From Mesorhizobium plurifarium (GTDB lineage Bacteria > Pseudomonadota > Alphaproteobacteria > Rhizobiales > Rhizobiaceae), in NCBI GenBank assembly GCA_000824785.1, contig CCNB01000010.1:46584-93903 (forward strand): a stretch of DNA of 47,320 nt. Reading direction: 5' to 3'. A program made the translations under genes and the position numbers. Positions 34,059 to 42,079 of the stretch are shown here, piece after piece (the first letter of the stretch is position 1; each line of letters begins with the position of its first letter). Under the pieces are notes generated by a model that saw only the letters and a program-made list of their open reading frames with translations, ran no database searches and was not told the DNA's origin.

Positions 34059-34165
34059 GTTGGAGCAGTTCAGCGTCCGATAGAATCGCCGATCTGCTCC
34101 AACTCTTTGTTTTTGCGCAATTCCGGACGGAAAACCGCTGCGCACTTTTCCTGGAATTGCTCTAG
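34059..34165. repeat. Interspersed palindromic element, copy 1
   Basis: Read on the minus strand it starts with AGCAATTCCAGGAAAA directly at the hyfG stop codon. It folds as GCAATTCC...GGAATTGC with inner GGAAAA/TTTTCC, continues through a CAAAAACAAAGAG link, and ends in a second hairpin, GTTGGAGCAG/CTGCTCCAAC (34059-34068 and 34094-34103). A related copy with the same order lies at 44415-44508. The TAG stop of hyfG is made by its first bases. It fills the only sizeable gap in the operon. Confidence 0.8.
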
Positions 34166-35697
34166 AGATCATGGCCGGAATAGGAGCAGTTGAACGATTT
34201 GTTGCAGATCGGGAAGTCGGCGACGATGTTGCCTTCGATCGCTGCTTCCAGGAGCGGCCACTGGAACCATGAAGGGTCGCGCAGGTGGCAACGCTCGATC
34301 GTGCCGCCCTCGCCGATGCGCAGCCAGACCAATATGTCGCCTCGGAAACCCTCGACCAGCGCCATGCCCTCGCGCGGCCCATCCGCGGCCCCATCCGCCG
34401 CGACCTCGACGAGGGTCGGGCCGGCGGGCAGTCGCCCGAGAATCTGCTCGACCAGCGACAGGCTCTGCTCGACTTCCCGCACGCGGATCCAGACGCGCGC
34501 GTTGACGTCGCCCTCCTGCAGCACCGGCACGTCGAAGGCGAGCTCGTCGTAAGGCGCGTAGCCCGGCGCGCGCCGCGCATCGAAATCGCGGCCCGAGGCG
34601 CGCCCGACATAGCCGCCGGCGGCATATTGCCGGGCAAGCTCGACCTTCAGCCGGCCGGTCGCCACCGTGCGGTCCTGCAGCGAGGCCGTGTTGTCGTAGA
34701 GCTCGACCAGATGCGGGAAGCGCTGCCTGATCTCCGCGACCAGCGATCGGATGGCGTTCGCCCCCGCCTCGTCGAGATCGCCTGTCACGCCGCCGGGCAC
34801 GATGCGGTCGCGCATCAGGCGATGGCCGAAGGCCGCGTCGGCGGCGCGCAGCACGCGTTCGCGCAGCACCCCGCAATGCGCATGCATGATCGCGAAAGCG
34901 GCGTCGTTGCAGATGGCGCCGATGTCGCCGAGGTGATTGGCCAGGCGCTCCAGCTCGGCCATCAGCGCCCGCAGCCAGATCGCGCGCGGCGGTGGCGCGA
35001 CGCCGAGCGCGGCTTCGACAGCGCGGGCGAAGGCCAGCGAATAGGCGACCGTGCTGTCGCCCGAGGTCCGGCCCGCCAGCTTGGCCGCGCGATCCAGGGA
35101 TGCGCCGGCCATCAGGCCCTCTATGCCCTTGTGCGCATAGCCCAGCCGCTCTTCCAGCCGCACCACCGTTTCGCCGCCAGCCGTGAAGCGGAAATGTCCC
35201 GGCTCGATGATGCCGGCATGCACCGGCCCGACCGCAATCTGGTGGAGGCTCTCGCCCTCCGCTGCCAGGAACCGGTAGGAGGCGGCGGCCGCCGGCCCGC
35301 CGGGCTGCGCCGCCAGGGGATGGCTGATGCCCCATTGGCCATGGTCGAGCCAGCGGCGGGTGTCGGGCAGGCCCTGCGGCGCCAGCCCGAACAGGTCCGC
35401 CGCGGCGCGTTCCAGCCGCAAGGCGGGCGGATGATATTGGCCGACCGAAGGGTAGCGGCCGCCCCGGCAGTCCAGGCTGATGACGCCGATGTCGAGCGCT
35501 TCGTCCAGAAGCGCCATGTGTACCTTGTCCGGCTCCCCCCACAAGCCGAGCAGGCTCCAGCGGCCCTTGGCGAGCTGCTCGACGGCGAGGTTCCAGACCT
35601 GCGGGGCCACCACGGCGCGCGGCCAGGGAAGGTGATACTCGATCCGGCGGGCGGCCTCGATGAGATCGGCGAGTGCGGGCAAATTCTTCCGGGTCAT
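34162..35697 (-). CDS. hyfG: Large subunit of an energy-converting hydrogenase-related complex (NuoCD/HyfG-like)
   Basis: A 511-residue fusion of a NuoC-like part (about 1-120, with RAAADLFGL) and a NuoD/hydrogenase-large-subunit part. In true group 4 hydrogenases the first NiFe motif reads RVCGIC; here the aligned residues are RTSGDS, both cysteines replaced by Ser. At the C-terminus DPCxxC is replaced by DFPICNKSFNCSYSG, without a CxxC pair. No CxxC occurs anywhere in the protein, so no NiFe centre can be held. It therefore fits the Ehr (hydrogenase-related) class, and a hydrogenase label would be wrong. Start at ATG 35697 is set by GGGGTGAGG upstream, 5 bp after hyfF. No hyp maturation genes are present. 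Confidence 0.92.
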   Translation of the reverse strand: MTRKNLPALADLIEAARRIEYHLPWPRAVVAPQVWNLAVEQLAKGRWSLLGLWGEPDKVHMALLDEALDIGVISLDCRGGRYPSVGQYHPPALRLERAAADLFGLAPQGLPDTRRWLDHGQWGISHPLAAQPGGPAAAASYRFLAAEGESLHQIAVGPVHAGIIEPGHFRFTAGGETVVRLEERLGYAHKGIEGLMAGASLDRAAKLAGRTSGDSTVAYSLAFARAVEAALGVAPPPRAIWLRALMAELERLANHLGDIGAICNDAAFAIMHAHCGVLRERVLRAADAAFGHRLMRDRIVPGGVTGDLDEAGANAIRSLVAEIRQRFPHLVELYDNTASLQDRTVATGRLKVELARQYAAGGYVGRASGRDFDARRAPGYAPYDELAFDVPVLQEGDVNARVWIRVREVEQSLSLVEQILGRLPAGPTLVEVAADGAADGPREGMALVEGFRGDILVWLRIGEGGTIERCHLRDPSWFQWPLLEAAIEGNIVADFPICNKSFNCSYSGHDL

Positions 35698-35702
35698 CCG
35701 CC

Positions 35703-37154
35703 TCACCCCAAGATCCCGGCGACATGCTGGAACCACGCCACCAGCGGCGCCGGCAGGTAGATGCCGGCGGCAAACACCAAAGCGAGGTGCGAATACATCG
35801 GCACGTAGGATGCCTCGACCGGCGCGGTGCCGCCGCGCGGCTCGCCGAAGGCGAGCCCGGTCAGCCGCAGCAACAGTGCCCCGAAGGCGATAAGCAGCCC
35901 GAACACCAGCGGGATCGCCAGCCACGGATGCCTGGCGAAAGTCGAGCTGACGACCAGGAATTCGCTCATGAAGATGCCGAGCGGCGGCAGGCCGGCGATG
36001 GCCACGACGCCGATGACGAGCGCCCAGCCAAGTCCGGGATGGCTTTCGGTCAGCCCCCTGATCTCGGAGATCTTCTGCGTGCCCTTGACCTGCGCGATAT
36101 GGCCGACGGCGAAGAAGATCGCCGATTTGGTCAGGCTGTGCATGACCATGTGCAGCAGGCCGGCGAAGTTGGCGAGCGGGCCGCCCATGCCGAAAGCGAA
36201 GACGATGATGCCCATGTGCTCGATCGAGGAATAGGCGAACAGGCGTTTGATGTCGCGGCGGCGGTAGAGCATGAAGGCCGCGAAGATCAGCGAGGTCAGT
36301 CCCATCGTGACCATCAGCGGGCCGGGACCGATGGCCTGCGGGCTCGCCGCGAGCAGGAGCTTGAAGCGCAGCACGGCATAGAGCGCGACGTTGAGCAGCA
36401 GGCCCGAGAGCACCGCCGAGATCGGCGTCGGGCCTTCCGCATGCGCGTCGGGCAGCCAGGCATGCAAGGGGGCAAGGCCGACCTTGGTGCCGTAGCCAAG
36501 CAGCAGGAAGATGAAGGCGACGCTGAGCAGCGCCGGGTCGAAATGCGCAGCCTTTTCGATCAGCACCGACCAGACCATGGCGTTGGTGCCTTCGCCGACC
36601 ACCGGCTGCGCGGCCATGTAGACGAGAATGGTGCCGAACAGCGCGAGCGCGATGCCGACGCTGCCGAGGATGAAATATTTCCACGCCGCTTCCAGCGCCT
36701 CATGCGTGCGGTAGATGCCGACCATCAGCACGGTAGTCAGCGTGGCGAGCTCCACCGCGACCCACATCAGGCCGATATTGTTCGACACGAAGGCGAGGTT
36801 CATGCCGAACATCATGATCTGGTACATCGCATGGTAGAACCGGAGGTTCGGCGCGGTCAGGCGCCCGGTCTCCAGCTCATGCGCGATATAGGACGCGCTG
36901 AACACGCTGGTGGTGAAGCCGACGAATGTGTTGAGCACGATGAAGACGATGTTGAGGTCGTCGACCAGCAGATATTGCCCAGGCGCCGGCCGGTCGGTGA
37001 CGAACAGCGAGAGCGCCGCAAGCAGGGTGAGCAGGCTGGCCACGACATTGACGGCCGCCGTCATCCGATAGTTCGGCAATGCCGCCAGGATAGCCGCTGC
37101 GCCCGCCGGGATGAAAAGGATCGCGGCCACGGCATCGAAGGAGAATCCGCTCAA
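35703..37154 (-). CDS. hyfF: Antiporter-like membrane subunit of the Ehr/Hyf-like complex (HyfF)
   Basis: A 483-residue polytopic protein of the NuoL/M/N-Mrp antiporter family, about 14 helices. The ion-pathway signature is present: RRRDIKRLFAYSSIEHMGI with the helix-8 Lys region, VGLAPLHAWLPDAHAEGPTP, and the helix-5 Glu in NNIGLMWVAVELATL. In complex I relatives these subunits move protons or sodium, driven by electron transfer in the hydrophilic arm. ATGA overlap with hyfE upstream and a 5-bp gap to the large-subunit gene show a single operon. One of two antiporter-like subunits here, with HyfB. Confidence 0.92.
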   Translation of the reverse strand: MSGFSFDAVAAILFIPAGAAAILAALPNYRMTAAVNVVASLLTLLAALSLFVTDRPAPGQYLLVDDLNIVFIVLNTFVGFTTSVFSASYIAHELETGRLTAPNLRFYHAMYQIMMFGMNLAFVSNNIGLMWVAVELATLTTVLMVGIYRTHEALEAAWKYFILGSVGIALALFGTILVYMAAQPVVGEGTNAMVWSVLIEKAAHFDPALLSVAFIFLLLGYGTKVGLAPLHAWLPDAHAEGPTPISAVLSGLLLNVALYAVLRFKLLLAASPQAIGPGPLMVTMGLTSLIFAAFMLYRRRDIKRLFAYSSIEHMGIIVFAFGMGGPLANFAGLLHMVMHSLTKSAIFFAVGHIAQVKGTQKISEIRGLTESHPGLGWALVIGVVAIAGLPPLGIFMSEFLVVSSTFARHPWLAIPLVFGLLIAFGALLLRLTGLAFGEPRGGTAPVEASYVPMYSHLALVFAAGIYLPAPLVAWFQHVAGILG

Positions 37155-37816
37155 CGGCGTTCTCCCCGGTAGTCGTCGAGCGCGCCGATATCGACCGAAT
37201 CGAACCGTTCGCGGATGCGGAACAGGAAGACGCCGATGACGATGAAGGCGATCAGGATCGAGAAGGCGACGCTGATCTCGACGACCAGCGGCATGCCCTT
37301 GGCGCCGGTGGCGGCCAGAACCAGGCCGTTTTCCAGCGACATGAAGCCGACGACCTGGCTGACGGCGTTGCGCCTCGTGACCATCACCAGCAGCCCCAGC
37401 AGGATGATCGACAGCGCGAAGGCGAGATCCTCGCGGGCGAGCGGGTCGGCCTCGGGCGTCACCCGAAGCATCAGCACCACGGAGAGCGTCACCAGTCCGA
37501 TGCCGGCGAGCATGGTCGGGCCGATGCCGACCGCGGTCTCGATGTCGCGATGGATGCCGAGCCGCTGGATGATGCGGTGCAGTCCGACGGGAATGACGAT
37601 CGCCTTGAAGACCAGCGCTATCGCCGCGGTGATGTAGAGGTGATGCGCATCCTGGATATAGGCCTGCCAGGCCACCGACAGGGCAAGCATGACCGCATGC
37701 AGCGCAAAGACGTTGATCAGCGCGAACAGCCGGTCCTGGTAGAGCATCATGAAGGAGATCAGCACCAGGCTGCCGGCGAGCAGATGGGCGATGTCGAAGG
37801 TGAGACCGTTCATCAC
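37151..37816 (-). CDS. hyfE: HyfE-like membrane subunit (NuoK-related)
   Basis: A 221-residue membrane protein with about seven helices. The C-terminal half shows the NuoK-like pattern AVSQVVGFMSLENGLVLAAT, with the conserved Glu in SLENG, and ends in a charged tail (RIRERFDSVD). Its length is that of HyfE, about double NuoK. The start overlaps the hyfC stop (ATGA) and its stop overlaps the hyfF start (ATGA). It forms part of the ion-translocating membrane arm. Confidence 0.9.
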   Translation of the reverse strand: MMNGLTFDIAHLLAGSLVLISFMMLYQDRLFALINVFALHAVMLALSVAWQAYIQDAHHLYITAAIALVFKAIVIPVGLHRIIQRLGIHRDIETAVGIGPTMLAGIGLVTLSVVLMLRVTPEADPLAREDLAFALSIILLGLLVMVTRRNAVSQVVGFMSLENGLVLAATGAKGMPLVVEISVAFSILIAFIVIGVFLFRIRERFDSVDIGALDDYRGERR

Positions 37817-38769
37817 AGGCTCCGCGAGACGAACAGCAAAAGCGTGCCGAGCAGCGCCAGCATCAGCGCCGCGCCCAGGAAATCCGGTACGCGGAAGACA
37901 CGCATCTTGGCGACCGCCGTCTCGAACACGGCAAGCAGGATGGCAAGCACCGTGAGCTTGCCGAGATAGGCGACGGCGCCGATGGCCAGCGCCTTCGGCC
38001 CTGCGCTTGCGTCGTCCAGACCCCAGGGCAGGAAGACGCAGGAGATCAGCGACATGTAGAGCAGCAGCTTGAGAAAGGTGGCGAGCTCGATCATCGCCAG
38101 ATGGCGGCCGGAATATTCCAGGATCATCGCCTCATGCACCATGGTGAGCTCCAGATGCGTGGCCGGATTGTCGACCGGAATGCGCGCATTCTCGGCGATC
38201 GCCACCATCACGAGCGCAATCAGCGACATGCCGAGCGACACCCTCAGTCCGACTTGCGGAGAGCCCATGAAGGCGGCGACGGTCGAAAGCTGCGTGGCGC
38301 CGGCCACCAGCGCCAGGCTGAAGACGATGAGCAGCATCGCGGGTTCGGCGAGCGATGCGATCATCACCTCGCGGCTGGCGCCGATGCCGCCGAAGCTGGT
38401 GCCGACATCCATTCCGGCCAGCGCCTGGAAGAAGCGCGCGCTGCCGAGCAGCGCCACGATGACGATGAGGTCGGCCGCCCAGCTGAACTCGAGGCCGGTG
38501 GCGAATGTCGGGACGAGCGCCGCCGCCACCCAGGTTGCGGCGAAGATCAGATAGGGCGTCACGCGGAACAGCCAGGACGCATTGTCGGCCAGCACCACCT
38601 CCTTGCGCATCAGCCTGACGAGATCGCGATAGGGCTGGATCAGCGGGGGGCCTTGCCGCCGCAGCAGCCTTGCCTTCACCTTGCGCACGAAGCCGATCAG
38701 AAGCGGCGCCAGCAGAAGCACGACCAGCATCTGCGCGCCCTGCACGGCCAGCTGGAAAATCATGGCCAT
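37813..38769 (-). CDS. hyfC: NuoH/HyfC-like membrane subunit
   Basis: A 318-residue homologue of NuoH, HycD and HyfC, with about eight helices. In complex I it anchors the hydrophilic arm to the membrane and forms the quinone or ion entry channel. Typical segments are KARLLRRQGPPLIQPYRDLV early on, SFGGIGASREVMIASLAEPA, and ENARIPVDNPATHLELTMVH with the conserved acidic residues, followed by EYSGRHLAMIE. The start overlaps the end of hyfB by 10 bp, and the stop overlaps hyfE by ATGA. Confidence 0.92.
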   Translation of the reverse strand: MAMIFQLAVQGAQMLVVLLLAPLLIGFVRKVKARLLRRQGPPLIQPYRDLVRLMRKEVVLADNASWLFRVTPYLIFAATWVAAALVPTFATGLEFSWAADLIVIVALLGSARFFQALAGMDVGTSFGGIGASREVMIASLAEPAMLLIVFSLALVAGATQLSTVAAFMGSPQVGLRVSLGMSLIALVMVAIAENARIPVDNPATHLELTMVHEAMILEYSGRHLAMIELATFLKLLLYMSLISCVFLPWGLDDASAGPKALAIGAVAYLGKLTVLAILLAVFETAVAKMRVFRVPDFLGAALMLALLGTLLLFVSRSL

Positions 38770-40775
38770 AGCGCAAGCACCAGAAGCAGGATGACGAGGT
38801 AGAGGAACACCAGCGTCAGATACCGACGGATGGTCAGGAACTGCAGGTGGTTCAGCCGCTCGGTGGCGAAATCGATCGCGCCGGTGATCGGCTGGTAGAA
38901 GATCTCCCAGGCCACGTCATGCATGTCCACCTTGAGACGCGCCGGCTCGAGGGAGCCCGGCGCCGGCATGTCCACCGTCTCGCGGGCCCTGAACGCGAAG
39001 CCGCCGAAGACGCGGCGAATAGGCTGCGCGAAGCTGACGGCGGTGTATTGCGCGGCCGGCGCCGCGTCCGCGAAGCCGCACCCCCAGGCAATGCCCCGTC
39101 GCAGCGCATGCGAGGCGAAGCGGTGGATGAAGAAGGCCGCGAGCGACGCCGAGACGGCGATGAAGGCGAACACCAGCAGACCGTTATAGGAGCTGCGGCT
39201 CTCGGCGATCGGCACGATCGACAGCCAGGGCTGCGCCATCTGCACCGGCATGCGGTCGCCGATGAGCGAAATCGTCACCGGCGACAGGGCGTCGATGACG
39301 AAGCCGGGCAGGATGCCGGCCAGCAGGCAGAAGGCGGCAAGCACCGCCATCGCCGCCAGCGACCAGCGGTCGACCTCATGCGCCCGTTCCACCGCCGCCG
39401 ACCGCGCCCGGCCGAGGAAGGTGATGCCGAATGCCTTGACGAAGCAGGCCGCGGCCAGCGCCGCCGCCAGGGCCAGCATGCCGCCGACCGCGGGCACGAT
39501 GACCTTCAGCCCCCATTGCGGCAGCTCGGGGCTGCGCAATATGGCCTGGAAGACCAGCCATTCTGACGCGAAGCCGTTGAAGGGCGGCAGCGCCGAGATC
39601 GAGACGCAGCCGACGAGGAAGACGAAACTGGTCACCGGCAGGCGGTGGATGAGGCTGCCGAGCTTTTCCATGTCGCGCTCGCCGGTCGACGTCAGCACCG
39701 CGCCGGCGCCGAAGAACAGCAGGCTCTTGAAGAAGGAATGGTTGAGCACATGAAAGAGCGCCGCGGTGAAGGCCAGCGCCGCGGCCGAGGGCATGGCATT
39801 CGCCTTGAAGGCGAGCGCAAGGCCGAGGCTGGTGAAGATGACGCCGATATTCTCAATGGTCGAGTAGGCGAGCAGCCGCTTCAGGTCCTTTTCCATCAGC
39901 GCGTGAAGGATGCCCAGCACCGCCGTCACGCCGCCGATGAGAAGCACAGCTATGCCCGACCACCATGCCGGCTCGCCAAGCAGGTCGAACACCACGCGGA
40001 TGAAGCCGTAGATGGCGACCTTGGTCATGATGCCGCTCATCAGCGCCGAGACGTGGCTGGGCGCTGCCGGATGAGCAAGCGGCAGCCAGGCATGCAGCGG
40101 CACGAGGCCGGCCTTGGAGCCGGCGCCGAGCAGCATGAGAACGAGCACCGCGCCCGCCGCGAGCGGGCCGGGATGCGCCGTCCGCATCGCGTCGAACGCG
40201 TAGGTTCCCGCCGGTCCGGCCAGCAGGCCGAAGGCAAGCAGCAGCGCCATCGTGCCGAAGCTCGCCATCACCAGGTAGATATAGCCGGCCCGCCTGTTGG
40301 CCTCGTCGCGGTGGTGCGCCATGACCAGCGCCCAGGAAGCGAGCGACATGAATTCCCAGGACAAGAGGAAGCTGAAGGCGTCGTTGGCCAGCACGACGAG
40401 GTTCATGCCGGCGAGGAACGCCGGGTAGAACGGCATCACCCGATGCGGCGCCGATTCGTGCCGGCCGTAGCCGAGACCGTAGAGGCTGGCGATGGCGCCG
40501 CCCAGATTGACGACGAGGAGGAAGAACGCCGACAGGCCGTCGAGGCGGAATCGGGCGCCGGTCCAGGGCAGGCCGAGCGGCAAGGTGGCGGACGCCTCGC
40601 CGGAGTTGCCGGCGAGATGGCCGGCAACGATCACCACCAGGACGGCTGAAATGACAAACGCGGCGCCATAGACCAGACGCGTCGCAAAGCTGTGCCGGCT
40701 GACGGCCGCGGCGAGGACGGCTGTCGCCAGAAGCGCGGCAGGGCCGCACAGCAGAAGCGCGACGGTCGAATTCAC
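38760..40775 (-). CDS. hyfB: HyfB-like antiporter subunit
   Basis: A 671-residue membrane protein of the NuoL/Mrp family with the long C-terminal extension of HyfB and HycC. Markers are SFLLSWEFMSLASWALVMAH with the helix-5 Glu, KAGLVPLHAWLPLAHPAAPS, and MEKDLKRLLAYSTIENIGVI. It is expected to form one ion channel of the membrane arm. The ATG overlaps the stop of the XRE regulator gene (ATGA), so regulator and complex are made from one message. The order B-C-E-F-G-I follows E. coli hyf, but HyfA, HyfD and HyfH equivalents are missing. Confidence 0.93.
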   Translation of the reverse strand: MNSTVALLLCGPAALLATAVLAAAVSRHSFATRLVYGAAFVISAVLVVIVAGHLAGNSGEASATLPLGLPWTGARFRLDGLSAFFLLVVNLGGAIASLYGLGYGRHESAPHRVMPFYPAFLAGMNLVVLANDAFSFLLSWEFMSLASWALVMAHHRDEANRRAGYIYLVMASFGTMALLLAFGLLAGPAGTYAFDAMRTAHPGPLAAGAVLVLMLLGAGSKAGLVPLHAWLPLAHPAAPSHVSALMSGIMTKVAIYGFIRVVFDLLGEPAWWSGIAVLLIGGVTAVLGILHALMEKDLKRLLAYSTIENIGVIFTSLGLALAFKANAMPSAAALAFTAALFHVLNHSFFKSLLFFGAGAVLTSTGERDMEKLGSLIHRLPVTSFVFLVGCVSISALPPFNGFASEWLVFQAILRSPELPQWGLKVIVPAVGGMLALAAALAAACFVKAFGITFLGRARSAAVERAHEVDRWSLAAMAVLAAFCLLAGILPGFVIDALSPVTISLIGDRMPVQMAQPWLSIVPIAESRSSYNGLLVFAFIAVSASLAAFFIHRFASHALRRGIAWGCGFADAAPAAQYTAVSFAQPIRRVFGGFAFRARETVDMPAPGSLEPARLKVDMHDVAWEIFYQPITGAIDFATERLNHLQFLTIRRYLTLVFLYLVILLLVLALWP

Positions 40776-41083
40776 GGCTGGCTCCCGCCGGATTCGGCCC
40801 CGTCGCCATCGGCTTCGGATACCTTGGCCGGATCGAAACCGGCTTTCAGCCGCACGCCGCGTCCGCCGCCCTGGCTCACCGCGCCTTCCCCGATCAGCTC
40901 GATGCCGGATACCTCGAGCGCCGCGATCAGCTTCATCAGCGAATCGACATTGCCCCGGATGATCGAGCCGCTGGCTTCCATGCGCTGGATCGTCGGCACC
41001 GACAGGCCGGACAATTCGGCAAGCCGGCGCTGATCGATGCCGAGCAGCGATCTGGCGGCGCGCAATTGCGGTGCGGTTATCAC
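40772..41083 (-). CDS. XRE-family regulator leading the Ehr/Hyf-like operon
   Basis: A 103-residue protein with one Cro/cI-type helix-turn-helix at the start (LRAARSLLGIDQRRLAELSG, then LSVPTIQRMEASG, residues 7-39). A short region follows that resembles single-domain alphaproteobacterial XRE regulators (LMKLIAALEVSGIELIGEG), and then a disordered tail. The start codon is GTG at 41083 with AAGAGAG upstream; no ATG fits. It is the first gene of the operon and overlaps hyfB by ATGA, so it is probably autoregulatory and controls the complex. Two palindromes in and upstream of the predicted promoter are candidate operators. The signal it senses is unknown. Confidence 0.88.
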   Translation of the reverse strand: MITAPQLRAARSLLGIDQRRLAELSGLSVPTIQRMEASGSIIRGNVDSLMKLIAALEVSGIELIGEGAVSQGGGRGVRLKAGFDPAKVSEADGDGAESGGSQP

Positions 41084-41129
41084 CGAGGACTCTCTTGTTC
41101 AGTTCTGAGATATGAGGTCTCGGTGCTGT

Positions 41130-41157
41130 ACCCTACATTAAAATGTCCCATCGTCAA
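41130..41157 (-). promoter_or_regulatory. Sigma-70 promoter of the Ehr/Hyf-like operon
   Basis: On the minus strand TTGACG (41157-41152) and TAGGGT (41135-41130) with a 16-base spacer. The predicted start near 41122 gives a leader of about 39 bases before the GTG of the XRE gene. Confidence 0.5.
41135..41146. promoter_or_regulatory. Candidate XRE operator in the promoter spacer
   Basis: ACATT-AA-AATGT, a perfect 12-bp palindrome lying between the -35 and -10 of the predicted promoter, where a bound repressor would exclude polymerase. Confidence 0.5.
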
Positions 41158-41162
41158 GGATT

Positions 41163-41177
41163 GATGTTTCAAACATC
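41163..41177. promoter_or_regulatory. Second palindrome upstream of the operon promoter
   Basis: GATGTTT-c-AAACATC, a perfect 15-bp palindrome a few bases upstream of the -35. It shares the TG/CA-rich half-site style of the inner palindrome, though the arms are not identical. It may be a second regulator site. Confidence 0.45.
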
Positions 41178-41324
41178 TATGTTGATGGTAGGCGGCTGTA
41201 GGTCGGCTATGGGCATTTGCCGGCGGAAGATCAATTGCGGGCGGCTGTGCCGGGACCTTCATCGCGGACACCGGCGGGTAGACATATGGGGCCGACCTTG
41301 CCGGGGCGGCCATGCGCGGTCCGC

Positions 41325-41960
41325 TTACGGTTCTCCCGCTCCGCCGAGCCGCCGGTCGAGCCACACCAGCACTTCCCCGGCAAGGGCGAAGCCGAGCGCG
41401 ATGAGAGCGCTGTTTATGAGGGTCTGCGCCCAGCCGATCCGGGCGACGTCGATGAACGGATAGGGATAACGCGCTTCGAAAGACCCGCGAACCAGGGCGT
41501 AGACGAGATAGAGGAGCGGATAGAGCGCCCATAGAAGCGGAGCCCGGCGGGTCAGCGCGCCCTTGCGGACGAAGGCTAGCCAGAAAACGATCGTCAGTGC
41601 CGGCGTCACCCGGTGAAGCAGGACGTTGGCGAGCTGCGAGCCGCCGGTAAGTTCCTGCAGGCCCTGCAGCAGCAGGGCATAGACGACGCCGACGAGCGCG
41701 ATGTTGACGAGGGTCGCGCCGAGCAGCCATGGCGTCGCGAAGCGCGCCTTCGCCGCGACGCCGGTGAACACGACCGCGACCAGAAGATTGGTGGTGATCG
41801 TGAAGTAGCCGAGCAGTCGCCAAAGCACGGCGGGCCACGAAGCCGGCCCGTCGGCGAGCGCGTGGAAATGCACGCCGATCCCGGTCCATGCCGCCAGCGC
41901 GATAAGCGCGGCGAGGAGCCGTGCCGGGATGCCGTGGGTTCCGAGGTCAGCCTGCGTCAC
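41325..41960 (-). CDS. Pr6Pr-type six-helix membrane protein
   Basis: About 211 residues with six predicted membrane helices, such as LLAALIALAAWTGIGVHFHA, LGYFTITTNLLVAVVFTGV and LLWALYPLLYLVYALV. The stretches RLLGYFTITTNL and YPYPFIDVARIGW are characteristic of Pr6Pr family membrane proteins (FAR-17a/AIG1-like). Function is not established in bacteria. The frame stays open upstream through the sigma-factor gene in another frame; GTG at 41960 is the only start that gives the family's usual length, and it lacks a strong ribosome-binding site. It lies 119 bp downstream of the ECF sigma gene on the same strand and could belong to its regulon. Confidence 0.78.
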   Translation of the reverse strand: MTQADLGTHGIPARLLAALIALAAWTGIGVHFHALADGPASWPAVLWRLLGYFTITTNLLVAVVFTGVAAKARFATPWLLGATLVNIALVGVVYALLLQGLQELTGGSQLANVLLHRVTPALTIVFWLAFVRKGALTRRAPLLWALYPLLYLVYALVRGSFEARYPYPFIDVARIGWAQTLINSALIALGFALAGEVLVWLDRRLGGAGEP

Positions 41961-42079
41961 GACGTGGTGTCCGTTCTGCTCAACGCCCGCCCGATATGGA
42001 TTTATAGCCGCGTCGGTGGCCGCAGGAAACTCGGCTCGGTCGGCGGGAGCAGAAAAGCGGTGCCGGCGCGGCCTCGGCG

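Noticed and set aside
34162..41083. True hydrogenase-4 or formate hydrogenlyase
   Set aside because: Both cysteines of the first NiFe motif are Ser, DPCxxC is missing, and no formate dehydrogenase, ferredoxin subunit or hyp maturation genes are present.
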